Below are positions 23,044 to 31,883 of a stretch of 35,843 nt of DNA, one piece after another (position 1 is the stretch's first letter; each line of letters begins with the position of its first letter). The position numbers and the translations under genes are program-made. The stretch is from a virus. The notes under the pieces are model-generated. The model worked only from the letters and a program-made list of their open reading frames with translations, made no database searches and was not told the DNA's origin. The stretch is taken from positions 1 through 35,843 of IMG/VR virus record IMGVR_UViG_3300029309_000126, one strand, 5' to 3'.

Positions 23044-24801
23044 TTACGATCCATCATAGCTAGACAAGTCAGCAAAAGCTGTGATGTCGTTTGTTACTTT
23101 CAAATGCCCGGACGTAGTCAGCAACATCTTTGCGTCACCGTTGTGCCGGAACACAAGCTCGTCCGAAGACGTGACTACAACGGTCCAGTCACTGCTGGCA
23201 CCAATCTGAATAGCAACATCTGTGCCGGTGTCACTGCTATTGACGTTTGTTGCAATGAGCTTGCTGCTTTCGATGTCGGCAACAAGCGTGCCTTTTGTAA
23301 TACTAAGGTTGCCGGTATCTGCACCCGTAAAGGTGCCGGTGCCCATTGTAAACTTGTCTTCGCTTTCATCGAAACCGATAAAGGCGTTGTTGGCGCTGCC
23401 GCGCTCGATGACGATACCAGCGTCATTCGAGGGTGATCCACTCGTACCGTTAGCCAGTTCGATTAGGCTGTCCGATACAACGGTGTTTGTTGTAGCTACG
23501 GTAGTAGTGGTGCCGTTGACCGTCAAGTCACCACCGACAGTCAAATCGTCTACGACGTTGACTACGCCGGAGCCTTTACCGTCTAGCTTTAGATCGATGT
23601 TGGTGTCGTCACCGGATGCTTGGATGAGGGGATGCCCACCTGTTGCAGCATTGGCGATTGTGATCTCGTTGACCGCACTGCCTGTCTCCGTGAACTTGAT
23701 AATTTCGAGAGTGCCGTCGCCAATTGCGTTGCCGTTAACGTCGAGCATACCGCCAAGCTGGGGAGAACCGTCCCCTACCAAATCGGTAGTAACTGCAGCA
23801 GTCTGCGTATCAACGTATGCTTTAATTGACTGCTGTGTCGCGAGATGATTCGCGCTATTAGAAGACATGTTGTCTTCGTCTTTAATAGACGTGCCGCTTA
23901 TCGTGTCATTTAAAACAGCGGAAGTTAGTGTCTTGTTGGTAAGAGTTTGGGCAGCACTCGTACCTACAATCTCCTGATCACCTCCGGCAGGTAAGGTCAA
24001 GGTGTTTGTGACGCCTGCAGAGTGCGGCTGTGGCTGCACAGTTTGAGCGTGTGCGTTGCTCGCCTCGCAGTAGAACTTAACTTGCGAACGCGAACCCGTC
24101 CCGGTGCGAATGTCAACTAAGCCATCCGACACGCTGACGCCACCAGACGATCCATCGCCGTCTATATTTACCTTGCCATCGCCATTCGGCACTATACCTA
24201 TGTTGCCGTCGCTGTTTGTAGAAGTAATCGAGTTACCGTTGATGTTTATATTGTCAACATCTAAATCAGTGTCAATTACAACCGTACCCGTACCATTCGG
24301 GGAAATGGTGATGTCACCATTGGTATTTGTTGAAGTGATGGCACCGCCGTTGATATTGATGTCATCAACATCAAGATCACCAGTGATGTTAGCAGCACCC
24401 GTTATAGTCAGAGTGGCGGTGTCGATGGTCACGGCTGTCGATGCGTCGATATCAACAGTCGGCGCAACCATCTCTAGCTCTGTGTCTGCGTCGATGTCTA
24501 ACTTGCCGTCTGCACTAGACAGAATCTTCAGGCCGCTGTCCCGGAACTGAATGAACTTGTCTGTCGCAACAGTTATGTCTGTAGTGGTTGCGAGGGTGCT
24601 TCCTGATTGAGTAGTTTCTTGCGAGGGACCGAGTTTACTTATGGGTGCGCCGTCTCCTGTCGTAGAGCCGTCGTGTGTGTGACCGGACGATACGTCGAAC
24701 GCAGACTCGATAGCATTAAATTCACCGTCGAGAGGCGCAGCGTTGATCACGTTGCCGTCCGCAATCTGGTTCGTCGTGTCGTTACGAGTGTAGCCTGCCA
24801 T
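23044..24801 (-). CDS. Tail fibre-like protein with internal repeats, 585 aa
   Basis: The N-terminus (GEFNAIESAFDVSSGHTHDG) is typical of phage fibre and structural proteins. Residues 140-215 contain two imperfect repeats of the type D-x-ININGxxITSTN followed by GxIxIxPNGxGxVxID. The remainder is Thr/Ser/Gly/Asp-rich beta structure. SANHLATQQSIKAYVDTQ, about residue 320, is a common trimeric fibre element. It probably contributes to host contact. There is no C-terminal intramolecular chaperone that I can recognise. Confidence 0.65.
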   Translation of the reverse strand: MAGYTRNDTTNQIADGNVINAAPLDGEFNAIESAFDVSSGHTHDGSTTGDGAPISKLGPSQETTQSGSTLATTTDITVATDKFIQFRDSGLKILSSADGKLDIDADTELEMVAPTVDIDASTAVTIDTATLTITGAANITGDLDVDDININGGAITSTNTNGDITISPNGTGTVVIDTDLDVDNININGNSITSTNSDGNIGIVPNGDGKVNIDGDGSSGGVSVSDGLVDIRTGTGSRSQVKFYCEASNAHAQTVQPQPHSAGVTNTLTLPAGGDQEIVGTSAAQTLTNKTLTSAVLNDTISGTSIKDEDNMSSNSANHLATQQSIKAYVDTQTAAVTTDLVGDGSPQLGGMLDVNGNAIGDGTLEIIKFTETGSAVNEITIANAATGGHPLIQASGDDTNIDLKLDGKGSGVVNVVDDLTVGGDLTVNGTTTTVATTNTVVSDSLIELANGTSGSPSNDAGIVIERGSANNAFIGFDESEDKFTMGTGTFTGADTGNLSITKGTLVADIESSKLIATNVNSSDTGTDVAIQIGASSDWTVVVTSSDELVFRHNGDAKMLLTTSGHLKVTNDITAFADLSSYDGS

Positions 24802-24807
24802 CGTTGA

Positions 24808-26361
24808 TTACCTTCTTCCGTATTGTCCGTACTCTATCACTGCCGCATCGAGAGAGAACGGTGGGCCGGTGCCGCTCGACTCGAATTGTAGAGACACAGT
24901 GAATCCGGAGCCTTGTGTTTGTGTGTCGAATATAGACTGGAGAGATTCTCCGCTGTAAGTAGACGTTCCAAATATCGCTGCAGGATCGCCAAAAGTAGCG
25001 ATACCCGCAGAACTAGACGTGTTGTTTAGGCTGATCGTCGCCGGTTCAACAACCCCTGTTTCGCTAAGATCGTACTTCATGTTAAAGTCGAGGTTGACCG
25101 TGCCCTGCGGATCAGTGTAAATCGTAGCACGATACACGCTCTTGCGTGTTCGCGGGTCTGAAATAGGGAAGTAAGGAGTCGAGAAACTAGCTGTGATGTT
25201 CGAGCCATCAAAGCTATTGCCAGACTCCATTTGATATACGTACCCGTCATCGTTTGCAAAAATCACAGTCTCTGCTTTGCCTGTGTATGTCGAGTCTGCA
25301 ACGTACGCTTTTATTCCCGTCGTTTCGGCCCAGTTTAGTCCCGTGCCCTGTTCGCCCTGTATTTGGGTGCCTATGATGCCTTTCGATGCTGCCGCTGTCG
25401 TTGTCGATGCAAATCCAAAGATACGATACTGGGACTTTTCTCTAATCGTTACGGATGAAAAAGAAGTGTTACCAGATGTGAGAGCAACGATTTCTTTTTG
25501 TATCGGCTTAGTTACTGACGCCAAGTTAAAGTCTTCGTTACGTTCTGTTCCTGCAACCGTACGCAAGCCGTCTGGACCTAAGAATATAACGTCGCCGGAT
25601 ATCTCCTGTGCCGTATCATTTACAACGCAACCTATGTTGTCTGTGATAGGCTGCATCTGAAAGTCTGCAATGCTGCTGCCTACGATCCGAGAGATGCGAT
25701 CTTCGGAGAAGACGATAAGTTGTTCACGGAAAACTATTAAATCAGTTATAGTGCTGCCTACGTTGATTATACCACCGCCGGAAGCTGCTGTAAAGTCATC
25801 ATCTTCAAACGGCGCAGAAAAGATAAGGTTCTCGCCTTTTGCAGCAAAGATATGTTCCTTGAATTCTACTGCGTGCGTGGCACCCTGTAAATCTGACGGT
25901 CCAGAAAGTTGCGACAAATCAGAGGCAGTTATACCCGCAAGTATCAAGGGGTAACCTATGCCATCAACAATAAAGAGCTTGTCGTTGCCATCAAAGTTAT
26001 ACTTGCAGAAACGTACGCGTGTAGCACTCGCACCAAGTGTTAGAGATGTTGACAGGTCTGTCCACGCTCCTGATCCGGATGCGCCTGCAAAAAGTTTAGG
26101 ATTAGTGCCGGATTGATCACGTGCAGCTATAACTCTGTTTCGAAAGAATATTATCCCCAGTACATTGTTTTGTCCGGTAACAACATTCGAATTAAATTTA
26201 GTGAATCCTTCTACACGTCGGTAGCCGCCTTCTGTGGACGGTTCGAAGTTGATAAGGTTACGTGCAGAACCCGGAGCGGCACTCCCGTGCTGCAAGGGAC
26301 TGAGGTTACTGATAAGACCCCCGCGAAACTCGATGGGGTACGTCTGCCAACGATCAGGCAT
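24808..26361 (-). CDS. Tail nozzle / stabilisation protein (T7 gp12 or P22 gp10 role)
   Basis: The 517-aa product begins RGGLISNLSPLQHGSAAPGS with ARNLINFEPS, the entry typical of podovirus tail-tubular B or phage stabilisation proteins. Repeated strand-rich blades follow (LFIVDGIGYPLIL, HIFAAKGENLIFS, LIVFSEDRISRIVG, VIFLGPDGLRTV), consistent with a beta-propeller nozzle. It lies directly after the tail-tube adaptor gene, as in T7-like and HMO-2011-like phages. Confidence 0.75.
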   Translation of the reverse strand: MPDRWQTYPIEFRGGLISNLSPLQHGSAAPGSARNLINFEPSTEGGYRRVEGFTKFNSNVVTGQNNVLGIIFFRNRVIAARDQSGTNPKLFAGASGSGAWTDLSTSLTLGASATRVRFCKYNFDGNDKLFIVDGIGYPLILAGITASDLSQLSGPSDLQGATHAVEFKEHIFAAKGENLIFSAPFEDDDFTAASGGGIINVGSTITDLIVFREQLIVFSEDRISRIVGSSIADFQMQPITDNIGCVVNDTAQEISGDVIFLGPDGLRTVAGTERNEDFNLASVTKPIQKEIVALTSGNTSFSSVTIREKSQYRIFGFASTTTAAASKGIIGTQIQGEQGTGLNWAETTGIKAYVADSTYTGKAETVIFANDDGYVYQMESGNSFDGSNITASFSTPYFPISDPRTRKSVYRATIYTDPQGTVNLDFNMKYDLSETGVVEPATISLNNTSSSAGIATFGDPAAIFGTSTYSGESLQSIFDTQTQGSGFTVSLQFESSGTGPPFSLDAAVIEYGQYGRR

Positions 26362-26362
26362 G

Positions 26363-27043
26363 TTAGGTTGCCCTTACATAATAGTTTTCGTTTACAAGTA
26401 TCTTACGCATGTTCTTCATGCCTTCATCGAACTTGTTTTTCGATATCGAAGCCATCTCCATGTTGTCGCGGAACATGTAACAGTAGTACATGGCACCGTC
26501 TACGATCACGTGCTTGTACGGCTCCGGTATCATAGGCACGTCATCGTGCAGAGATAGATTTACAGGATGTAAGAAATATTCGTACTCGACTGTGTACGCT
26601 TTGTCAGGCATAGGTATGATGCCAAAGTAACCATCCTGTGACCGAAATACAAACTCGGGCACACCACCCTTTGTAACGTCTGTCTCGTCTTCTTGATCTA
26701 TAAAACGATCAACATATTCTACGTATGTAATCTTACGTAACTTACGCGCTCTGCCTAAGTCGAGACTTGTGTCACGCTTCACTCGGAACGTATCAAAGTC
26801 TACATACTTAGCTTCGTCCGCGAACGAGTAGCGAGTTTCCCCGGCAACCAGCGTGATCTCGTCAGAGTTGTGGTTGTAAGGCCAGTAAAGATAGTACTGA
26901 TTGATGTCGTGGATAGAAGAGTTCACCGCATCCTTTATCGTGCCGTGAAACCCTTTTGCGGTAGCAAAGTTGGTAGTTGTTAGTTCTACCTCGTTTAAGC
27001 GTCTGCCAACCTCGTTGACGATATCGAGATAATTGTACGGCAT
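26363..27043 (-). CDS. Tail tubular protein A / head-tail adaptor (T7 gp11 role)
   Basis: The 226-aa product opens with NYLDIVNEVGRRLNEVELT and then AVNSSIHDINQ, the helical N-terminus of podovirus gatekeeper proteins. A beta part follows (VAGETRYSF; YFGIIPMPDKAYTVEYEYF) and then a C-terminal helical region. It should form the ring between portal and nozzle. Gene order adaptor-nozzle supports this. Confidence 0.75.
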   Translation of the reverse strand: MPYNYLDIVNEVGRRLNEVELTTTNFATAKGFHGTIKDAVNSSIHDINQYYLYWPYNHNSDEITLVAGETRYSFADEAKYVDFDTFRVKRDTSLDLGRARKLRKITYVEYVDRFIDQEDETDVTKGGVPEFVFRSQDGYFGIIPMPDKAYTVEYEYFLHPVNLSLHDDVPMIPEPYKHVIVDGAMYYCYMFRDNMEMASISKNKFDEGMKNMRKILVNENYYVRAT

Positions 27044-27390
27044 CAGCTACGCTCCCTCACTCGCAAGTTAATTACTCGTTTCGTAACAATAGCAGCACTG
27101 GTTTTAGACGATGTGCTTGTCGTGATCTCACACACAAGTTTGTTATCTGTGTTTGCGGTTCCACCTGATAGCACAATAGTTGCAGTCGTAGTTGTGTTCG
27201 AAATGCTGTTTACAGTCATGCCATTAAACGTATCTGAAGCAGATAAGCTACTCGACTCTGTGCCGTTCGCTTGTATGAAACGCCACGCAACAGAGGCTAT
27301 GGTTACACTATCAAGATCGAGGTATCGAGACCAGTCTACAGTGTAGTCTAGCCGTTCGTCCGGGTCTTTGTCAGGCCAACGTAATGACAT
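27043..27390 (-). CDS. 115-aa beta-sandwich structural protein
   Basis: The N-terminus LRWPDKDPDERLDYTVDWS is a recognisable opening of small phage structural proteins. The rest alternates Thr/Ser-rich strands (TTTTATIVLSGG; KLVCEITTSTSSK), consistent with an Ig-like or fibre-base domain. It overlaps the tail-tube gene by one base (TAATG type). The exact virion position is not known. Confidence 0.6.
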   Translation of the reverse strand: MSLRWPDKDPDERLDYTVDWSRYLDLDSVTIASVAWRFIQANGTESSSLSASDTFNGMTVNSISNTTTTATIVLSGGTANTDNKLVCEITTSTSSKTSAAIVTKRVINLRVRERS

Positions 27391-27391
27391 G

Positions 27392-28549
27392 TTATGCTAC
27401 CTTTACTAATCTTTTTTGCGGCTGGGCTACAGATATCACCCGTATCTTTTCTTTACGGATAGAAACAGTGCGCTGCGTATCTTGAAGAATGTATACTATA
27501 CGATCTGACGGTTCACGGATTGCCACTTCTCGTGCAGGCTCTTGACTGACAAGCACAGCACGGCCCCGTTCATACAGCGCCGGATCGAAACGGAAGGAAA
27601 GAAATCCGTCCGCAACTACTGTCGCTGCACCGGATACGGCCCCGACGCCTTTTTTTGTAAGTGTGCCTGCGCCGGATACTGTTGCCGTGCCGGTTATACC
27701 GGATGTAACATCCGCGACTAAGTCACCAGAAGAACTTACTGAAGAGGTTGCAGAACTCGTTCCGGATACATCCGCAAGCAAGTTTCCGGCTGCTGTTACG
27801 GATGCTGGCCCAGAGGCTGAACCCGCTCCGGTAAAGACAAATCCCCCCGTTGCAGTAGCACTACCCGCACCGCTAACAGATGCTTCTCCATCTAAAGTGA
27901 GTTCTGGCGTTGCAGATACAGATGCTGTGCCGGTGATGCTCGCTGATGCGCCTGAAATAACACCTGCGGTCGAACCGATAGCACTTGCGGTTCCTGTGAC
28001 ACTTGCCGCGCCTTTTCCTTCAAACGTAACGGATGCAGATGTAGAGCCTGTACCGGTGATGCTTGCTGATGCGCTTGAAATAACACCTGTGGTCGAACCG
28101 ATAGCACTTGCGGTTCCTGCGACACTTGCTGCGCCTTTTCCTTCAAACGTAACGGATGCAGATGTAGAGCCTGTACCGGTGATACTGCCTGTTCCGGGAT
28201 GAACTCGCGCTCCAGAAGCAGTTACGGAGCCTGTGCCGGTGATACTGCCTGTTCCGGGATGAACTCGCACTCCAGAAGCAGTTACAGAGCCTGTGCCAGT
28301 GACGCTTGCTGACGCTAGTTGAGTTTGTACCCCAGTTGCAGACACAGAGCCTGTGCCGGTAATAGATGCTTGTCCGTCTCCGGAAAGTGCTGCCGCTGCA
28401 GTAACAGAAGCAGAACCTGACACAGAAGCCGCACCGGTATGTTCTGTTCCTGCTGCACCACCAGAGGAAAAGTTTGCGTCAACAAAACCGAGTCCAGAAA
28501 CAGTGAGGGTATCGTAAAACCCTATTGCACCTACTCTCGGTAAAGCCAT
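27392..28549 (-). CDS. Gly/Ser/Ala/Thr repeat protein, 385 aa
   Basis: After a short N-terminus (PRVGAIGFYDTLTVSGLGF) residues 38-300 are built of imperfect units of the type ASITGTGSxSAS followed by a variable 6-25-residue spacer. The C-terminal 75 residues are different, charged and mixed (FDPALYERGRAVLVSQEPAR, then REPSDRIVYILQ). The repeats suggest a long beta-solenoid or stalk, with the C-terminal part as an anchor or tip. Parts of the array repeat almost exactly at DNA level. It sits beside the tail-spike candidate, so a stalk for the receptor-binding apparatus is plausible. Confidence 0.65.
   Translation of the reverse strand: MALPRVGAIGFYDTLTVSGLGFVDANFSSGGAAGTEHTGAASVSGSASVTAAAALSGDGQASITGTGSVSATGVQTQLASASVTGTGSVTASGVRVHPGTGSITGTGSVTASGARVHPGTGSITGTGSTSASVTFEGKGAASVAGTASAIGSTTGVISSASASITGTGSTSASVTFEGKGAASVTGTASAIGSTAGVISGASASITGTASVSATPELTLDGEASVSGAGSATATGGFVFTGAGSASGPASVTAAGNLLADVSGTSSATSSVSSSGDLVADVTSGITGTATVSGAGTLTKKGVGAVSGAATVVADGFLSFRFDPALYERGRAVLVSQEPAREVAIREPSDRIVYILQDTQRTVSIRKEKIRVISVAQPQKRLVKVA
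27930..28295. repeat. In-frame tandem repeats: two 123-nt units then two 60-nt units
   Basis: Landmark CCGGTG recurs at 27930, 28053 and 28176 (period 123 nt, 41 codons). Near-identical landmarks follow at 28236 and 28296 (period 60 nt, 20 codons). Units differ by few bases and keep frame in the 385-aa gene, so they are recent duplications that can change stalk length. Confidence 0.8.
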
Positions 28550-28550
28550 C

Positions 28551-30686
28551 TTAGTACGTCTCTATGTCAGCGGAAACTATGTAGTATTTTTGAATGTTAG
28601 TATTCGAAGCAAAGTCGAGACGAATACCTAAACACACGCTAGTAATATCTTCTTGACCACTGGTCGGCACATTACTTAAATTTAAAGTAACTGTTGTGGG
28701 TGAGCTAGGGTCACCTCCTGCAGATACGGTTGTAGCTGATGAGCTATACACGCGAAAATTACCTGTTTGAGTGGTATCCCTGTGCCACGCTCGTAAAAGA
28801 ATAGACCCTGCCGCAGAATTACTACTTCCATCTGCATAAGCTACAACAACTTTTGCTCTTAAATCGTCCGATCCGGCAGTGTAGCTCGGAACAGCGAGAT
28901 CGAGAGGTATCCACGACTGTGTAGATGAGTTGCCGGTCGTTGTTCCACACCACTGTCCGACCAGAACATCTGTACTGCTAACAGTGTCGTTGTACATAAG
29001 CGAAGGAAAATGTGTCCCCGCAGTGTATGGATCACCTATCAAAGATATAGGTTTTCCATCGTAATCATTATGTTCTGCAGATGCGACTAAAAATTGCGGA
29101 GCAGCAGTTGAGCTTAAAGCACTATTTACGTTAACACCGACATTGTGAGCAGTAGTCCTGTAGTTACTACCGCCGAGAATAAATTTTCCAAAAGATGTGT
29201 AATTTATCGGATCAAAAAATCCGGCGCGAGTCAACTTGGGGTCATACCAGTTCTGTGACGCGTTGATTGTTTTTGTTGAATTAAAAAGAGCAAGGCTGCT
29301 TGAAGTAGAAGTTTCCACACCTCCCATTACTGGACCTATATAGTCGCCGTATGTTCCTACGCCGGGTACAACAGACGCTAGAGGAGCTATTCCGGGATTC
29401 TTCAAACCGGATTCGTAGGTGACTGTTCCTCCGAGATTATCTAAAACAATATCGTAACTGTCGGTGCCGCTCGATGACAGCGCACAGTAAACACTATTCT
29501 GTAAATAAGTAACGGAATTACCTGAAAGGGTAGGTAGATAGCTGGCTGTATATCTCAAAAGTTTCTGTGTACCCGAAGCTGAAGAGTCATTGTAGGCTTT
29601 AGCATACATATTTCCGAATTTATGTGCGTGGTTACTGTAACTTCTCAGAAAGTTAGGGTAGCACCGACCAGATATAAAATTTTTAAACGTAGTTGTAGCT
29701 CCAGAACCTGAAGTACTCGACGGAAAAAGTCTTATGTAATCATCGTAACCCTCTGTCCCCCCAGTAATCATAGGAAAGACACACGTATCTCCAGAGTAAC
29801 CCCCATAATACCAATTACTTATGTAAAAAAAGTTAAGTGCGAATACGGGAAATACGTGGTCTGTAGCCTCGCCCCTAGAATCACTTTCGTTAAATTCCAC
29901 ATACAATCCCTGATAACTAGCTGCGCCGGGATGTTCAGCTTGGCAAAAAATAAGGCGCTCACAGTCGTATTTTATTTTGGTTGTACTAGAAGAATTTATG
30001 TAAAAATATCTAAAATTTGTAGAGCCATACACTTCAAAAATGCTGTAACCATTTTGTTCTGTTTCGCTTGTCCATCCTGCGGACAAAGTAACTTTTACAG
30101 AAATATTAAAAGAATAGTGGTGGCTGGAGCTATAACTTATAATATTAGCGTATTCATCCTTTACTCTAAAAAGCTCAATTCCAGTACTGCCTGCGGAATT
30201 GTGACCCATCTGCTCACGTATAACAGGATAGATAAAAGAGTGAAGAAGGGTTCGTACTAAGTTACTATCACTATGTTCATTACCCGCAAAAAATAGGGGG
30301 TGACTCCAATTAGGAAGATAGCTAGCTATGTCACTATTTTGAAAAGCAAATAAATTAGAGGTAGTGTCACTAGCCGTGCCGTCAAAAGTGCTATTACCAG
30401 TTACAGGTTTTAAATCGCTTGTGTTACGAGCATAGCCAAGACTGCCGTCCCCATAGACATTTCCTTCACTACCAAAAAGCGTACCGAAGGCAATGCCTTT
30501 CATTCGTAATTCATCACCGTTAGAAAAACTAGTACCATTTATTGAACTTACAGAACTATTACTGGTACTTATGAAATCGTTAAGAGAAAAGGGCGCAGCA
30601 TATGAGCCGTCCTTAGTAGAGGTATCAGTCGTACCTGCACCCTGCGTGGTAGCCTCTAAAAAAGGGTCTATCCAGTAAGTAGCCAT
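28551..30686 (-). CDS. Tail spike / receptor-binding protein candidate, 711 aa
   Basis: The product is very rich in Ser, Thr, Tyr, Asn and Gly and almost free of Lys clusters. It has long beta-rich stretches and no recognised enzyme motif. The N-terminus (ATYWIDPFLEATTQGAGTTD, then SYAAPFS) is like the entry of marine phage spike or fibre proteins with parallel beta-helices. The DNA is clearly more AT-rich than its neighbours; for example 30001-30060 has 16 G/C of 60. That points to separate acquisition. The receptor-binding role is inferred from composition, length and neighbours. Confidence 0.6.
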   Translation of the reverse strand: MATYWIDPFLEATTQGAGTTDTSTKDGSYAAPFSLNDFISTSNSSVSSINGTSFSNGDELRMKGIAFGTLFGSEGNVYGDGSLGYARNTSDLKPVTGNSTFDGTASDTTSNLFAFQNSDIASYLPNWSHPLFFAGNEHSDSNLVRTLLHSFIYPVIREQMGHNSAGSTGIELFRVKDEYANIISYSSSHHYSFNISVKVTLSAGWTSETEQNGYSIFEVYGSTNFRYFYINSSSTTKIKYDCERLIFCQAEHPGAASYQGLYVEFNESDSRGEATDHVFPVFALNFFYISNWYYGGYSGDTCVFPMITGGTEGYDDYIRLFPSSTSGSGATTTFKNFISGRCYPNFLRSYSNHAHKFGNMYAKAYNDSSASGTQKLLRYTASYLPTLSGNSVTYLQNSVYCALSSSGTDSYDIVLDNLGGTVTYESGLKNPGIAPLASVVPGVGTYGDYIGPVMGGVETSTSSSLALFNSTKTINASQNWYDPKLTRAGFFDPINYTSFGKFILGGSNYRTTAHNVGVNVNSALSSTAAPQFLVASAEHNDYDGKPISLIGDPYTAGTHFPSLMYNDTVSSTDVLVGQWCGTTTGNSSTQSWIPLDLAVPSYTAGSDDLRAKVVVAYADGSSNSAAGSILLRAWHRDTTQTGNFRVYSSSATTVSAGGDPSSPTTVTLNLSNVPTSGQEDITSVCLGIRLDFASNTNIQKYYIVSADIETY

Positions 30687-30868
30687 TACCTAGACGCAAC
30701 CCACTCTTGAAATTTTACTTCACACGCATCATTCACAGAATTAAGGCTCCACCCCGTAATGTCTTCTAGTACCGCTACATCTTCTTTTCCCTCTTCGTCG
30801 TAACAACGAATTTTTACGAGGGGAAGCACAACTGATAGGACTTCATAGTACGCATTCGATTCCGACAT
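30686..30868 (-). CDS. 60-aa hypothetical protein
   Basis: The small acidic product (YYEVLSVVLPLVKIRCYDEE, then VAVLEDITGWSLN) looks like a compact beta unit with a C-terminal helix. Its stop shares a base with the spike start. It may be an assembly factor or minor tail part of the spike locus; no family is recognised. Confidence 0.5.
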   Translation of the reverse strand: MSESNAYYEVLSVVLPLVKIRCYDEEGKEDVAVLEDITGWSLNSVNDACEVKFQEWVASR

Positions 30869-30873
30869 GAAAT

Positions 30874-31266
30874 CTACGCCTCTGTAATGGTGATTGAATC
30901 CGCAGCGAAGGTGATTGAATCTCCGTCAGCAATAGTCTTAGATGCTGTCAGTGCGCCGTGATACAACAAATTTCCACCGCTAGAAGCATCGAATATTCCG
31001 AAATGCGTTACTGTACCGAATGAACCACCACTAGCAGTAAACGTCTCGGAAGAGCTATTAGTAGTGCTTCCATTCGTAGCATGTGCCGCATTAAAAGTTA
31101 TTGCCTGACGACCATAACCGTTACCAGATACCTCTGCACCAGTGCCTGCGTCTGTAGGGTCCGCTGTGTGAAGAGATAAGTGTACGGAAGTTGGTGCCCA
31201 GTCAGCCGTGTCCGTGAGAACGTAATCTAGAATTTTCTTTTCTAGATAATCAGATTTTGCAGACAT
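30874..31266 (-). CDS. Tail fibre / appendage protein, 130 aa
   Basis: The product starts with SDYLEKKILDYVL, followed by VHLSLHTADPTDAGTGAEVS and GNGYGRQAITF. Later come GTVTHFGIFDASSGGNLLYH and GALT. This pattern is widespread among siphovirus and podovirus minor tail proteins (mycobacteriophage gp80-like). It is beta-rich and probably sits at the tail tip or base of fibres. A 15-nt spacer separates it from the upstream gene. Confidence 0.65.
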   Translation of the reverse strand: MSAKSDYLEKKILDYVLTDTADWAPTSVHLSLHTADPTDAGTGAEVSGNGYGRQAITFNAAHATNGSTTNSSSETFTASGGSFGTVTHFGIFDASSGGNLLYHGALTASKTIADGDSITFAADSITITEA

Positions 31267-31281
31267 AGTTTACTCCCTTGT

Positions 31282-31623
31282 TTATGTCTTATTAGGATCG
31301 TACCGCTCTTCAACAGAGACGGTTACAAGTATAGTGTTAGAGGTTGTTGCCGTAGCTTTAACAACATCTCCCGCATCTAAAAATAGTGGAGTATTCATAT
31401 CCACTAATGCTACGGAAGAGTTAGACGATATAGCACGTGCCTCGAATATGTTTGTTGTAACCCCTCCGGCTACTCTCTGTATAAGTATGTTTCGATTAGC
31501 CGAATCCGTATTAGATAAAATAATAGCCTGAACCACAGACGAGTGATTAGCAGGCACCGTGTATATCGTCGTCTGGCTCGTAGTGGTCAGGTCAACTGAC
31601 TTTGTAACAAGTTTAGTAGCCAC
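31282..31623 (-). CDS. 113-aa beta-rich structural protein
   Basis: GTG 31623 is read as the start, overlapping the previous stop (TAGTG). The product is a small beta-sandwich-like chain (SQTTIYTVPANHSSVVQAII, NILIQRVAGG, VKATATTSNTILVTVSVEE). It is similar in style to small decoration or fibre-associated proteins of marine phages. Role not established. Confidence 0.55.
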   Translation of the reverse strand: MATKLVTKSVDLTTTSQTTIYTVPANHSSVVQAIILSNTDSANRNILIQRVAGGVTTNIFEARAISSNSSVALVDMNTPLFLDAGDVVKATATTSNTILVTVSVEERYDPNKT

Positions 31624-31883
31624 TAGCGAACCCTTCTGTATGCACGTGTCTTCTTCGCTATCTTTTTAGGCTGCTTCGCCACCTGTTTACCGGCCTTCGT
31701 CGCTTTACGCTTTGCGCGAGTCGTAGCAGCGTATTCCTTCGCAGAGAGCGCCTTAATAGCTTTTTCCGGTAGATATCTCTCCCCGGTAGCTTTCGGACCT
31801 TGTGTGGACGGCTTCCCACTGCGTGTACGCCACTTCTGCTTAGTCCAAGCTGTCAAAGAGCGTTGGCTCTTCTTCTTCGGCAT
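31623..31883 (-). CDS. 86-aa basic protein, DUF5872-like
   Basis: The product contains SLTAWTKQKWRTRSGKPST and then GERYLPEKAIKALSAKEYAA with TTRAKRKATKAGKQ. This conserved pattern is found in phages and large viruses, and I recall it as DUF5872. It is strongly basic, ending PKKIAKKTRAYRRVR, and probably contacts nucleic acid. It overlaps the 83-aa gene by 44 nt. The family name is from memory. Confidence 0.6.
   Translation of the reverse strand: MPKKKSQRSLTAWTKQKWRTRSGKPSTQGPKATGERYLPEKAIKALSAKEYAATTRAKRKATKAGKQVAKQPKKIAKKTRAYRRVR

Noticed and set aside
23222-23848. 208-aa plus-strand frame inside the fibre-like gene
   Set aside because: It lies wholly antisense to a well-supported gene and has a low-complexity composition without an initiation site.
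27663-28202. Long open frame on the plus strand across the repeat gene
   Set aside because: It is the shadow of the repetitive minus-strand gene; its Pro/Ala/Val-rich product follows from the reverse of the Gly/Ser/Thr repeats and there is no ribosome-binding site.
27930-28295. Regular repeats as a CRISPR array
   Set aside because: Units are 123 and 60 nt, continuous, in frame with a gene, and lack the alternation of short identical repeats with unique spacers.
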